From Porphyromonadaceae bacterium UBA4262 (GTDB taxonomy: Bacteria > Bacteroidota > Bacteroidia > Bacteroidales > Muribaculaceae), in assembly GCA_002396085.1 (NCBI GenBank), contig DGWI01000022.1, forward strand, positions 1-64,000: a stretch of DNA of 64,000 nt, given 5' to 3'. The notes below the pieces were generated by a model. That model was given only the letters and a program-made list of their open reading frames with translations. It was not told where the DNA came from and did not search any database. Made by a program: the position numbers and the translations under genes. Shown here in pieces: positions 8,550 through 16,929 of this stretch. How positions within the stretch are numbered: the first letter of the stretch is position 1; the number at the start of each line of letters is the position of its first letter.

Positions 8550-8552
8550 AAC

Positions 8553-8723
8553 ATGAAAACTAACGGTTACACATCGCCCGATTATGTGCAATTGCAACGA
8601 AACATTGAGCAGCAGTTGCAGCGCATAGCTCGCCGAGGATTCTCGCCAAAGACCGACAATGCCACCCGTCAGGGATGGTACAAGCGGTTCAGGCAACTCC
8701 TCACCGGGATGAGGCCTGTGTGA
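8553..8723 (+). CDS. Possible 56-aa basic protein
   Basis: Open frame of 56 codons, MKTNGYTSPDYVQLQRNIEQ through to LLTGMRPV and TGA. It is rich in Gln and Arg, without signal peptide or membrane segment and without a family I recognise. The predicted transcript start falls within a few bases of this ATG, so the mRNA would be nearly leaderless; this weakens the case, or points to an untranslated RNA from the same promoter. Small size and lack of homology evidence keep confidence low. Confidence 0.3.
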   Translation: MKTNGYTSPDYVQLQRNIEQQLQRIARRGFSPKTDNATRQGWYKRFRQLLTGMRPV

Positions 8724-8762
8724 TATTACCTTATTAATATAATAAGGCTTGAGACCCCCACA

Positions 8763-8780
8763 CGGCTGCCCAGGCAGCCG
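8763..8780. terminator. GC-rich hairpin between 8.7 and 8.8 kb
   Basis: CGGCTGC-CCAG-GCAGCCG can form a 7-bp stem with a 4-nt loop (8 bp if the loop is 2 nt). It is not followed by a T-tract, so intrinsic termination is uncertain. It lies 40 bp after the small open frame. The rest of 8781-8950 is AT-rich and shows no gene. Confidence 0.3.
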
Positions 8781-8950
8781 ACTAATGCTTGCAAAACGAA
8801 TCTGTCTGTATTTTGAGGCAGGAGATCTAGCATCTCGGGTAGGTGCAGGACTTGTGTTTTTTTAACATGGCGACATTTATGTCGCGAGGCGGATGAATTG
8901 TTGAACTGTTGTCGTCAAAATCAAAAAAAGACGAAAATTTTGAAGAAAAT

Positions 8951-8981
8951 TTTGTCAGTTCAAAAAAAGTTCGTAATATTG
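8951..8981 (+). promoter_or_regulatory. Promoter of the cohesin-like gene
   Basis: TTTG at 8951-8954, a 19-bp spacer, then TAATATTG at 8974-8981, close to the Bacteroidetes -33/-7 consensus. It predicts a 5' untranslated region of about 185 nt before the ATG at 9173. Confidence 0.5.
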
Positions 8982-9172
8982 TAGTCGAAAAGTGAATAAA
9001 CTTTTCAGGTCGGCTGCTAAATGGCTGAAAGTCAGTATGGATGTCAGTGGCATGAATTTCTATGCGCGGCTTGATGCGATGCGACAAATCGACCACTAGA
9101 GACCAGAAATGGACTTAGAGACCGAAAATAAAATTTTATTAACAATTATTAACTATTTAAAACGTTTTAATT

Positions 9173-9859
9173 ATGAAGATTAAATCTTTACTCGTTGCAG
9201 GTCTTGCAATGCTGGCAATGAACGCTTATGCTGAGTCGTTCACTTGCGCCTCGACAGTCACTCTTCCCGAGGGCTACACCATTGAAGCTGGTGCAACCGA
9301 TCAGAGCTTCCAGGAACTTACCCTGACTCGCATCGACGACAACACCGACAACTTCACCAACCTGCAGGTCAACATGTATCTGCCCGCTGGTCTGAGCGTT
9401 TCTACTTGCGGTGGCCACAATGACACCAAGTTCTACGATGAGGATAATGAGGAAGAACGTCAGGCTCTGAACATGGCAACTAGCATGCACCCCGATGGTT
9501 ATTATGTGATTGGTCTGTCGAACGCTACTTATCGTAATGACCAGATCAAGATCACCAAGAACCCCGTCAAAATTGCTCGCATGAAATTTGCTGCTGACGA
9601 GACTTTCAAGGGTGGTGACATCAAGGCTTATGTGAAGTACACCGACTACGCTAACAACGACTACACCAACCCCGAGTGCCTCGTCGCTCACATTGAGGGT
9701 CACAGTGCAGTTGCTAACGTTGCTGCTGGCAAGGCTGTTGCTGGTGTGAAGTACTACAATGTTGCTGGCCAGGCTTCGGACAAGGCTTTCGACGGCGTGA
9801 ATGTTGTCGTTACTACCTATGCCGATGGCACTCAGGAAGTTGTTAAGGTTGTGAAGTAA
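9173..9859 (+). CDS. Secreted cohesin-like protein with T9SS-type C-terminal domain
   Basis: 228 aa. Signal peptide (residues 1-20, ending AYA). The middle (about 25-165) has the alternating pattern of cohesin-type beta-sandwiches: an early ELTLTRIDDNTDNFTNLQV, then YLPAGLSV, GYYVIGLSNATY, and KIARMKFAADETFKGGDI. The end (VAGVKYYNVAGQASDKAF... to VVKVVK) matches the short sorting domain seen on many T9SS or surface proteins of Prevotella-like bacteria. Codon use is strongly biased to C/T-ending preferred codons, suggesting high expression. The cohesin call is by pattern and context (at least five dockerin proteins in this window), not by a search. A generic secreted beta-sandwich is the alternative. 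Confidence 0.6.
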   Translation: MKIKSLLVAGLAMLAMNAYAESFTCASTVTLPEGYTIEAGATDQSFQELTLTRIDDNTDNFTNLQVNMYLPAGLSVSTCGGHNDTKFYDEDNEEERQALNMATSMHPDGYYVIGLSNATYRNDQIKITKNPVKIARMKFAADETFKGGDIKAYVKYTDYANNDYTNPECLVAHIEGHSAVANVAAGKAVAGVKYYNVAGQASDKAFDGVNVVVTTYADGTQEVVKVVK

Positions 9860-9890
9860 TTCAGCATCCTGTAACTACAATCGTACAAGG

Positions 9891-9919
9891 GCCTCCCATT
9901 ATGGGGGGCTCTTTTTTTT
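9891..9919 (+). terminator. Rho-independent terminator of the cohesin-like gene
   Basis: Stem GCCTCCC / GGGGGGC (one G-T pair), loop ATTAT, then TCTTTTTTTT. It lies 31 bp after the stop codon. Confidence 0.9.
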
Positions 9920-9921
9920 GG

Positions 9922-9941
9922 AAACTATATACCTGTTGTCC
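9922..9941 (+). repeat. Left terminal inverted repeat
   Basis: 20 bp, AAACTATATACCTGTTGTCC, perfect inverted match to 10254-10273. Confidence 0.9.
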
Positions 9942-10253
9942 TCTAGTAGATAAGATATGTTTGTTAACCGTATAGAATGTCGTCGCCGAAGGCGACAATT
10001 TAAGTAACCGAGGGTGGAGCGAAGCGACACCTTCGGTTACTTAAACAAACTACCTCGCTGTAAGCGAGCACCTTGTAGCGCAACCAAATCTTGTGCAAAC
10101 GAGCGCAATGATGCTTGCATCAAGAGTGTAGCCAAGATTATCCAAATGCTCGCTTTCAGCGAGGATAATTGATAGCATTCTATCCGAGGGTGTCACTACG
10201 TTCCACCCCCGGTTACTCAAATCAATCGCTTTCAGCGATATTACTGTAATCGG

Positions 10254-10273
10254 GGACAACAGGTATATAGTTT
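10254..10273 (-). repeat. Right terminal inverted repeat
   Basis: 20 bp, exact reverse complement of 9922-9941. Confidence 0.9.
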
Positions 10274-10336
10274 ACCTTTTTTTGTGTTTGATTGAGCGAT
10301 TTTGCATTAACATAAAGTGTTAAATTCTTGATTCTA

Positions 10337-10369
10337 TTGTTGGATAATAGAAATATTGTGTACCTTTGC
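10337..10369 (+). promoter_or_regulatory. Promoter of the Oar-like receptor operon
   Basis: TTG at 10337-10339 (or 10340-10342) and TACCTTTGC at 10361-10369, spacer 18-21 bp. The predicted start near 10376 leaves a leader of about 220 nt before the ATG at 10599. The leader holds a small hairpin (TCGGG-TTA-TCCCGA near 10480) and overlapping short frames without recognisable products. Confidence 0.6.
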
Positions 10370-10598
10370 ATCGATTTTAGCGATTGATGCTTGGTCAATG
10401 TTGATGAGTCACGACATAACTGCCTCGTTTGCAAGCATGAACACTGTTCGTGCTATGGCTATGACACCCTTGCTAATTTCGGGTTATCCCGACAGTTGCT
10501 ACGCCGCACGAGCCTCGCACTCTTGTGGCGCATGTTGTGTTTGTGTGACGACAATGATTATTTAACTCCATATTTATTAATTATCTATCTAAACAACA

Positions 10599-13500
10599 AT
10601 GCTTAAGAGAATGAAGTTTTGGGCACTGATGCTGATGCTTTGCGCGGCACTGGGCCTGAACGCACAGGTGACTACCTCGGCTATGTCGGGTGTGGTGACC
10701 GATGAGAACAATGAGAGCATGATTGGTGCCACGGTGCAGGCGGTGCACACACCGTCGGGTACCAAGTACACTGCCGTGACCAACTTGGATGGCCGCTACA
10801 CCATCCAGGGTATGCGTACCGGTGGCCCGTATCGTGTCGAGGTGACCTATGTGGGTTATCAGCCCCAGGTGGCCGAGGGTATCACCCTGCAACTGGCCGA
10901 GACCTTCAACCTGGACGTGAACATGAGCCTCAACGCCAACACACTGAGTGAGGTCGTCGTTACCGCTCTGGGTACCAAGTTCACCACCGAGAAGACCGGT
11001 GCCGCCACCAACATCAACAACTCGCAGATCACGGCGTTGCCCACGGTGACCCGCAGTCTGACCGACGTCACCCGTCTGTCGCCCTACGGTGGCAACGGCA
11101 TGAGTTTTGTCGGTACTGACGGCCGTACGGCCAACTTCACCGTTGATGGCGCTAACTTCAACAATAACTTCGGTCTGAGCGAGAACCTCCCCGGTGGTGG
11201 CAACCCCATCTCTCTCGAGGCTATCGAGGAGATGCAGGTCGTGATTTCGCCCTACGACGTGCGTCAGACCAACTTCATCGGCGGTGGCGTGAACGCCATC
11301 ACCAAGAGCGGTACCAACACCTTCCGTGGCAGTGCCTACTTCTATCACCGCAACGAGAACATGCGTGGCGATGCCGTTGAGCGCACGCAGATTGGTCAGG
11401 CCCGCGATAAGTTCAGCGTATCGACCTATGGCGTGACTCTGGGCGGCCCCATCATCAAGGACAAACTGTTCTTCTTTGTCAACGGTGAGATGACCAAGCA
11501 GCCCGGCACGGTCAATATGTGGAGAGCTTCGCAGAACGGCGTGGGCAATGCCGAGCAGTACATCTCGCGCACATCGCTGAGCGACCTGGCTCGCGTGAGT
11601 GAGTTTGTCAAGAGCAAATATGGCTATGACACGGGCAGTTACACCAACTTCCCCGCCGATGAGAACAACTACAAGGTGCTGGCTCGCCTCGACTGGAACA
11701 TCACCGATGCTCATCACCTGGCCCTGCGCTACAACTACACCAAGAACCGCTACTGGAGCAACCCCAACGGCTCGTCGATGGACGGTGGCTCTCGCATGCC
11801 CACCGCTCGCGTGTCGCAGAAGTCTTACTCGTTTGCCAACTCGATGTATGGCATGGACAACCTGGTGCACACCTTCTCGTTCGACCTCAACAGCCGTCTG
11901 ACCGACAATCTGTCGAATCAGTTCCTGGCCACATTCTCTAAGCTGGACGATGTGCGTGCCAGCAACTCGAGCGAGTTCCCCTTCATCGACATCACCATGA
12001 CCGATGCCGAGGGCAACCGCGACAACTACATGGCTCTGGGCTATGAGCTCTTCACCTGGAACAACGCCGTGCACAACACACACTGGAACTTCAAGGACGA
12101 CCTCACCTGGTACTATGGCACCCACAAACTGATGGGCGGCCTCTCGTTTGAGCACCAGATGGCCGACAACCAGTATATGCGCAACGGTACAGGTTACTAT
12201 CGCTATCGCAGCGTTGATGACTTCATCAATGGTGCCGCTCCCGAGATTGTCAACCTGACCTACGGTTACGGTGGCGAGACCAAGCCTGCTGCACGCGTCC
12301 GCTTCAACAAGGCTGGTCTGTATGTACAGGACGAGTGGAACGTCACTCGTCGCTTCAAGTTGAACTATGGCATTCGCCTGGATGCTCTGTTCTTCAACAA
12401 CGGTGACTTGCTGACCAACAATGCCATCCTCGACATCGACTACAATGGTCGTCACATCGACACTGGCAAGTGGCCCAGCACCCAACTCATTGCTCAACCC
12501 CGTGTGGGCTTCAGCTGGGACATCAAGGGTGACAAGTCCCTGAAGCTGCGTGGTGGAACAGGTCTGTTCGCTGGCCGTCTGCCTCTGGTGTTCTTCACCA
12601 ACATGCCCACCAACGGTGGTCTCGTTCAGTATCAGGCTAACCTCAGCGGCAACACCAAGGTGTGGGATGGCAAGACCGGCACTCCCACCCGCGGATTTGA
12701 GAACTACACGGGTGCCTACACCACCGATGCCAATGGCAACCGCTTTATCGACATGAACCAGTTTGCCGGTGGTCTGGTGACCGATGCCAATGGCAATGCC
12801 AATATCGCCGCCCTGCAGCAGAAGTTGTTCAGCATGGGTTATCCCCAGAACGTGACCTCTGACATGGGTACTGTTCCCTCGGCCATCTCGGCTGTTGACT
12901 CTAAGTTCAAGATGCCGATGGCTTGGAAGACTTCTCTGGCCGTTGACTACACGATTCCCGTTTCGTTCCCCTTCACCGCTACTGTCGAGGGTATCTTCAC
13001 CAAGACCGTCAAGGCCGCCACTATCAGCGACTGGAGTATCCCCAGCGTGGCTGGCTTCGCCCGCTTCAATGGTGCCGACAACCGCCCCATCTATCCTGCC
13101 GGATTCCGCACTGCCACCAAGGCTTTCGTGCTCGAGAACACCAGCAAGGGTTATGGTTGGACTGCCAACGTGACCTTGAATGCTCGCCCCGCCGACTGGA
13201 TCAGCCTGATGGCTGCTTACACTCACGTGGTGAACAAGGAAATCACCGGTCTGCCCGGTTCGGCTGCCGAGAGCGCATTCACCTATGTGCCCACCAGCGA
13301 GGGTCCCAACCACATCAAGTTGCACAACTCGCAGTATGTGACTCCCGACCGCTTTGTGCTGTCGGCTATCGGTCATGACAAGAGCGGCAACCACTATGGC
13401 CTGATCTATGAGACCTGGCGCGGTGGTTACAACTACTCTTACATGATGGTCAACGACATGAACGGTGACGGCTACAACTACGACGCACTCTACATCCCCA

Positions 13501-13958
13501 CCGATGCAGAGGTCGAGGCTGGTGAATTCCGCTTTGTCTCGCAGGACGACCAGACCCGCTTCATGGACTATGTGCACAACAACAGTTACCTGAAGAACAA
13601 TCAGGGCAAGTATGCCGAGGGTTACAGCCTCTATAGCCCCTGGGTGCACCGTGTGGACCTGAGCTACAAGCACGACTTCTCGTTTAAGGTGTGTGGTGCT
13701 AAGCACACTCTGCAGTTGAGCTTCGACATCAAGAATGTGCTCAACCTGTTCAACAGCAAGTGGGGCGTGGCCAAGTATCTCAACCCCGCCATTGGTTCGG
13801 ACGCTCGTATCCTCAAGTATGAGGGTGCCGATGCAGAGGGTTATGCAACCTACTCGACTCCGGCAGTCATCAATGCCGATACGCAGACATTCGTTCGCAA
13901 CAAGGCCATCGGTCAGTGCTGGAACGCTTCGATCGGTATCAAGTACATCTTCAACTAA
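10599..13958 (+). CDS. Oar-like TonB-dependent outer-membrane receptor
   Basis: 1119 aa. Signal peptide (about 1-22, ending LNAQ), a carboxypeptidase-D regulatory-like domain (about 28-113: SGVVTDENNESMIGATV...YTIQGMRTGGPYRVEVTYVGY), a plug domain (about 125-240), then a long beta-barrel of aromatic-rich strands. SLNANTLSEVVVTALG is the usual link between the regulatory domain and the plug. Absence of a SusD partner and the ISPYDVRQTNFIGGGVNAITKSGTN signature fit the Oar/OmpA-related group rather than SusC. It should import an unknown ligand across the outer membrane. ATG at 10599 or 10611 are both possible. Probably cotranscribed with the lipoprotein gene 108 bp downstream. Confidence 0.9.
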   Translation: MLKRMKFWALMLMLCAALGLNAQVTTSAMSGVVTDENNESMIGATVQAVHTPSGTKYTAVTNLDGRYTIQGMRTGGPYRVEVTYVGYQPQVAEGITLQLAETFNLDVNMSLNANTLSEVVVTALGTKFTTEKTGAATNINNSQITALPTVTRSLTDVTRLSPYGGNGMSFVGTDGRTANFTVDGANFNNNFGLSENLPGGGNPISLEAIEEMQVVISPYDVRQTNFIGGGVNAITKSGTNTFRGSAYFYHRNENMRGDAVERTQIGQARDKFSVSTYGVTLGGPIIKDKLFFFVNGEMTKQPGTVNMWRASQNGVGNAEQYISRTSLSDLARVSEFVKSKYGYDTGSYTNFPADENNYKVLARLDWNITDAHHLALRYNYTKNRYWSNPNGSSMDGGSRMPTARVSQKSYSFANSMYGMDNLVHTFSFDLNSRLTDNLSNQFLATFSKLDDVRASNSSEFPFIDITMTDAEGNRDNYMALGYELFTWNNAVHNTHWNFKDDLTWYYGTHKLMGGLSFEHQMADNQYMRNGTGYYRYRSVDDFINGAAPEIVNLTYGYGGETKPAARVRFNKAGLYVQDEWNVTRRFKLNYGIRLDALFFNNGDLLTNNAILDIDYNGRHIDTGKWPSTQLIAQPRVGFSWDIKGDKSLKLRGGTGLFAGRLPLVFFTNMPTNGGLVQYQANLSGNTKVWDGKTGTPTRGFENYTGAYTTDANGNRFIDMNQFAGGLVTDANGNANIAALQQKLFSMGYPQNVTSDMGTVPSAISAVDSKFKMPMAWKTSLAVDYTIPVSFPFTATVEGIFTKTVKAATISDWSIPSVAGFARFNGADNRPIYPAGFRTATKAFVLENTSKGYGWTANVTLNARPADWISLMAAYTHVVNKEITGLPGSAAESAFTYVPTSEGPNHIKLHNSQYVTPDRFVLSAIGHDKSGNHYGLIYETWRGGYNYSYMMVNDMNGDGYNYDALYIPTDAEVEAGEFRFVSQDDQTRFMDYVHNNSYLKNNQGKYAEGYSLYSPWVHRVDLSYKHDFSFKVCGAKHTLQLSFDIKNVLNLFNSKWGVAKYLNPAIGSDARILKYEGADAEGYATYSTPAVINADTQTFVRNKAIGQCWNASIGIKYIFN

Positions 13959-13970
13959 AATTTATAATGT

Positions 13971-14060
13971 GTTATCGGTTTTCAGTTATCAGTTATCGGT
14001 CAACAACATGGTGACCTGCACTGAAGACTGAAAACCGGTGACCGAAAACTGATAACAAAA
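13971..14060. repeat. Intergenic imperfect repeat (GTTATCGGTTTTCAGT type)
   Basis: Copies of GTTATCGGTTTTCAGTTATC at the left and partly inverted copies (ACTGAAAACCGGTGACCG, AAAACTGATAAC) at the right of the 108-bp gap between two cotranscribed genes. The arrangement can form a long imperfect hairpin. Confidence 0.55.
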
Positions 14061-14066
14061 ACAACA

Positions 14067-15584
14067 ATGAAACTCAGATATTTCATTCCCGCAATCATCG
14101 CATTGTTCACTCTGGCACTGACCAGTTGCAACGATGACGACAGCGCAACACTGCTCGACGAGATTCAGGTCACGTCGTCCTATGTGGGCATTCCCCTTGA
14201 CGGTGGCTCAAACTCGATTAGTGTGAACGCTAAAGAGGCATGGTCGGTCGATGCCGACGAGATTCCCGAGTGGCTCACTGTCAGCCCCATGAGTGGCCAG
14301 GCAGGTAAGACCGACGTTACGTTCAGTGCTCCTTCGGCACTTGATGGCCGCACCGCTGTGCTGCATATCACTTGCGCCGGCAAGAAGCAGACCATCAACA
14401 TCATCCAGGGCCTTCCCGTGATCGAGGATGCTACTTGCGCCGAGGTCATTGCTGGTCCCGAGAGCAAGACCTATCGTGTGACCGGTACTGTCAAGTCGAT
14501 TATCAACACCACATACGGTAACTGGTATCTGGCCGATGAGACCGGTGAGATCTACATCTATGGTACACTTGACGCCAAGGGCAACGAGAAGAACTTCTTG
14601 AGCCTGGGCATCGAGGTGGGCGACATCGTCACCGTTGAGGGTCCCAAGACTCTGTACGGCACCACTGTCGAGTTGGTTAACGTGACTGTTGTCAAGATCC
14701 AGAAGTCGCTGGTCAAGGTCGAGAGCGTTGATCCCGCCGATGCAACCTTCCCGATGGAGGGTGGCGACATCACCGTCAACCTCAGTTGCAAGACCAACAA
14801 TGGTATCTCGGTCGAGATTCCCGACGCTGCCAAGGATTGGCTCTCGATTGTCTCGATTGCCGGTGGCTCGGAGCCTGTGGTGAAGTTCCACGCCGCTCCC
14901 AATGCCGGTGGCGACCGCGATGTCACTGTGGTGTTCAAGACCAACGATGGCAAGAAGGAGTACACTGCCGAGACTTCATTCACCCAGAAGGGTGCTATCA
15001 TGGAGGTCCCTGTATCTGACTTCCTCAATGCTGCCGAGGACAACTCGCAATATCGCATCACAGGCATCATCACTCGCCTCTACTCGAGCGACAGCCAGGG
15101 CAAGAGTTTCTACATCCGCGACTACAGCGGTGAGGTGCTCGTCTATCGTGCCGAGGGCTTCATCGAGTCGGGGGCCAAGGTTGGTGATATCATCACCCTC
15201 GTGGGCAAGCGCACCTCTTATCGCGATACTCCGCAGATGGGTTCGAGCAAGGTTGAGGACTTGAAGGTCGTGACCGCGGTCACCCTCGATGAGTTCATCG
15301 CCAAGGAGGACAATCCTAATGTCTACTACATGGTCACCGGTACAATCGACGAGATTGTCAACCCGACCTACGGCAACCTCTATCTCAAGGATGGCGACAC
15401 CCGCCTCTATGTCTATGGCTGCTATCCCGGATGGGGTGCTACCGGCGACAACCGCAAGAACTTCTTGGAGAACGAGGGCATCAAGGTCGGTGACAAACTC
15501 ACCGTCATTGGTCCCAAGAGCACTCACAACGGCACCATTGAGGTCAATGGTGGTCTCTTCTTCGACTACGAGCCTGCTCGTTGA
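14067..15584 (+). CDS. Surface lipoprotein with BACON-like and OB-fold (DUF5689-type) domains
   Basis: 505 aa. Lipobox LALTSC (Cys21). A BACON-type segment (about 35-115, WLTVSPMSGQAG...) is followed by an OB-fold-like segment (about 120-215, YRVTGTVKSIINTTYGNWYLADETGEIYIYG). A second BACON-like segment (about 220-310) and two further OB-like segments follow (about 315-410 and 415-500, with YMVTGTIDEIVNPTYGNLYLKDG). The internal duplication is clear. It probably acts at the cell surface with the Oar-like receptor encoded just upstream; ligand unknown. A strong terminator follows it. Confidence 0.75.
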   Translation: MKLRYFIPAIIALFTLALTSCNDDDSATLLDEIQVTSSYVGIPLDGGSNSISVNAKEAWSVDADEIPEWLTVSPMSGQAGKTDVTFSAPSALDGRTAVLHITCAGKKQTINIIQGLPVIEDATCAEVIAGPESKTYRVTGTVKSIINTTYGNWYLADETGEIYIYGTLDAKGNEKNFLSLGIEVGDIVTVEGPKTLYGTTVELVNVTVVKIQKSLVKVESVDPADATFPMEGGDITVNLSCKTNNGISVEIPDAAKDWLSIVSIAGGSEPVVKFHAAPNAGGDRDVTVVFKTNDGKKEYTAETSFTQKGAIMEVPVSDFLNAAEDNSQYRITGIITRLYSSDSQGKSFYIRDYSGEVLVYRAEGFIESGAKVGDIITLVGKRTSYRDTPQMGSSKVEDLKVVTAVTLDEFIAKEDNPNVYYMVTGTIDEIVNPTYGNLYLKDGDTRLYVYGCYPGWGATGDNRKNFLENEGIKVGDKLTVIGPKSTHNGTIEVNGGLFFDYEPAR

Positions 15585-15606
15585 TAGGAGAGTGTACAAT
15601 ATCACG

Positions 15607-15645
15607 ACAACCGCGCAGACAACATGTCTGTGCGGTTGTTTTTTT
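15607..15645 (+). terminator. Strong rho-independent terminator
   Basis: ACAACCGC / GCGGTTGT outer stem (15607-15614, 15632-15639) and CAGACA / TGTCTG inner stem (15616-15621, 15625-15630), followed by a T-run to 15645. Confidence 0.92.
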
Positions 15646-15666
15646 GACCAAAAGTTTGTACCTTTG
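15636..15666 (+). promoter_or_regulatory. Promoter of the phosphodiesterase gene, overlapping the terminator
   Basis: TTG at 15636-15638 inside the terminator's descending stem, spacer 20 bp, TACCTTTG at 15659-15666. Start would be near 15674, giving a leader of about 43 nt to the ATG at 15717. Confidence 0.5.
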
Positions 15667-15716
15667 TCGGCGCAATGCGAGCCACAGGCTCGCACAAGTC
15701 AACAAAACAAGAACAA

Positions 15717-16913
15717 ATGAAAAGACTGACACTCACACTGTGCGCGATGGTGCTGGCAATGGCCAGTTGGGCTGTGTCGCGCGACAACTACACCGTGATT
15801 ATCTCGCTTGATGGTTTCCGTTGGGACTATCCCGAGGCCTTCGACACACCGTTCCTCGACCAGATGGCACATGACGGGGTCAAGGCGGTGATGATGCCGT
15901 CGTTCCCCAGCAAGACGTTTCCCAACCACTACACGCTGGCCACAGGACTGGTTCCCGACCACCACGGCATCATCAACAACAACTTTGTGGTGCGCAAGAC
16001 GGGTAAGGTCTACTCGCTGAGCAACAAGGAGACCCGCACCGACCCGCAGTACTATGGTGGCGACCCCGTCTGGCTCACTGCCAAGCGTCAAGGGGTCAAG
16101 ACGGCTACCGTCTTCTGGGTGGGCAGCGATGTCGCCATCCAGGGCGACCATGCCGACTACTGGCACGACTACCTCACCGAGGGGAATATGCCCTACACGG
16201 CACGGTGTGCCGAGATCCTGCGGCTGCTATGTCTGCCCGAGCACGAGCGTCCACACCTGATTATGGCCTACTTTGAGCAGCCCGACCGCAGTGGGCACAA
16301 GAATGGCCCCATTTGTCATGAGACGCGACGTGCCATGGAGTCAATGGATGTCTTGCTCGACGACCTGTGGCAAGGCATCAAGCATTTGCCTCACGGGGCC
16401 AAGGTCAACCTCATTGTCACGGGCGACCATGGCATGACTTGGCTCAATCCTGAGCGGCAAATCAATCCGGCGCAGTATCTGGATCCCGCGTGGATCGAGA
16501 GCATCCACAACGACTTTCCGGTGATGATCAACGCCAGCAAGCCCTCCTATATCAACGATATCGTCCATGCCTTGAAGGGGGTGGACCATATCCGTGTGTG
16601 GCGACGCAGCGAGATTCCCGCCTATCTCAACTATGGCAAGAACGAGAACATGAGCGACATCATCGTCTTGCCCGATGTGGGGTGGTACTTCAGCGCCGAC
16701 AAACTCAAAAACAAGGGCTCGCATGGCTTTGACCACACATGCAGTGACATGTGGGTTGGCTTCCGCGCCATCGGCCCCGACTTCAAGCAGGGCTACCAGC
16801 GCAAGGACACCTTCCGCAACGTGTGCATCTACCCGCTGCTGTGCCACTTGCTCGGTGTCACCCCTAGCCCCAACGATGGCTCGCTCGACGAGGTGATCGA
16901 CCTGCTCCGCTGA
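15717..16913 (+). CDS. Exported ectonucleotide pyrophosphatase/phosphodiesterase (NPP) family protein
   Basis: 398 aa from the ATG at 15717, which gives a signal peptide ending SWA; a longer frame from 15675 adds 14 residues before it. Alkaline phosphatase superfamily motifs are in order: first metal Asp in VIISLDGFRWD, catalytic Thr67 in PSFPSKTFPNHYTLATG, EQPDRSGHKNG, VTGDHGM, and GSHGFDHT near the end. NPP enzymes hydrolyse phosphodiesters or pyrophosphates of nucleotides or lipids; the substrate is not clear. It is periplasmic or exported, and monocistronic between two terminators. Confidence 0.9.
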   Translation: MKRLTLTLCAMVLAMASWAVSRDNYTVIISLDGFRWDYPEAFDTPFLDQMAHDGVKAVMMPSFPSKTFPNHYTLATGLVPDHHGIINNNFVVRKTGKVYSLSNKETRTDPQYYGGDPVWLTAKRQGVKTATVFWVGSDVAIQGDHADYWHDYLTEGNMPYTARCAEILRLLCLPEHERPHLIMAYFEQPDRSGHKNGPICHETRRAMESMDVLLDDLWQGIKHLPHGAKVNLIVTGDHGMTWLNPERQINPAQYLDPAWIESIHNDFPVMINASKPSYINDIVHALKGVDHIRVWRRSEIPAYLNYGKNENMSDIIVLPDVGWYFSADKLKNKGSHGFDHTCSDMWVGFRAIGPDFKQGYQRKDTFRNVCIYPLLCHLLGVTPSPNDGSLDEVIDLLR

Positions 16914-16929
16914 TGGCTATATAATAATG

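Larger units (their letters stand above)
9922..10273. mobile_element. MITE-like non-autonomous element with perfect 20-bp terminal inverted repeats
   Basis: About 352 bp bounded by AAACTATATACCTGTTGTCC (9922-9941) and its exact reverse complement (10254-10273). No protein-coding content. The interior is full of self-complementary segments: GTCGCC-GAA-GGCGAC, a 15-bp stem AAGTAACCGA(G)GGTG with its partner CACC(T)TCGGTTACTT, CTCGCT-nnn-AGCGAG twice, ATCGCT-TTC-AGCGAT, and TATAGAATG facing CATTCTAT. No clear target-site duplication was found. The element sits directly behind the terminator at 9891-9919. The transposase family that could mobilise it is not identifiable here. Confidence 0.75.

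Noticed and set aside
8827..9096. 89-codon minus-strand frame in the gap before the cohesin-like gene
   Set aside because: AT-rich, Phe/Ser-rich translation without signal peptide or family resemblance; it also covers the predicted promoter of the 9173 gene.
10050..10259. 69-codon minus-strand frame inside the MITE-like element
   Set aside because: It lies entirely within hairpin-forming DNA, is far too short for a transposase and shows no motif.
10356..10606. Two short plus-strand frames in the leader of the Oar-like gene (69 and 71 codons)
   Set aside because: One starts before the predicted transcription start, the other overlaps the receptor start codon; neither translation is recognisable. 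A leader peptide role cannot be supported.
10581..13706. 1041-codon open frame antisense to the Oar-like receptor
   Set aside because: It mirrors the receptor gene codon for codon, has a low-complexity Val/His/Gly-rich translation and no family motifs. It arises from the biased codon use of the highly expressed gene on the other strand.
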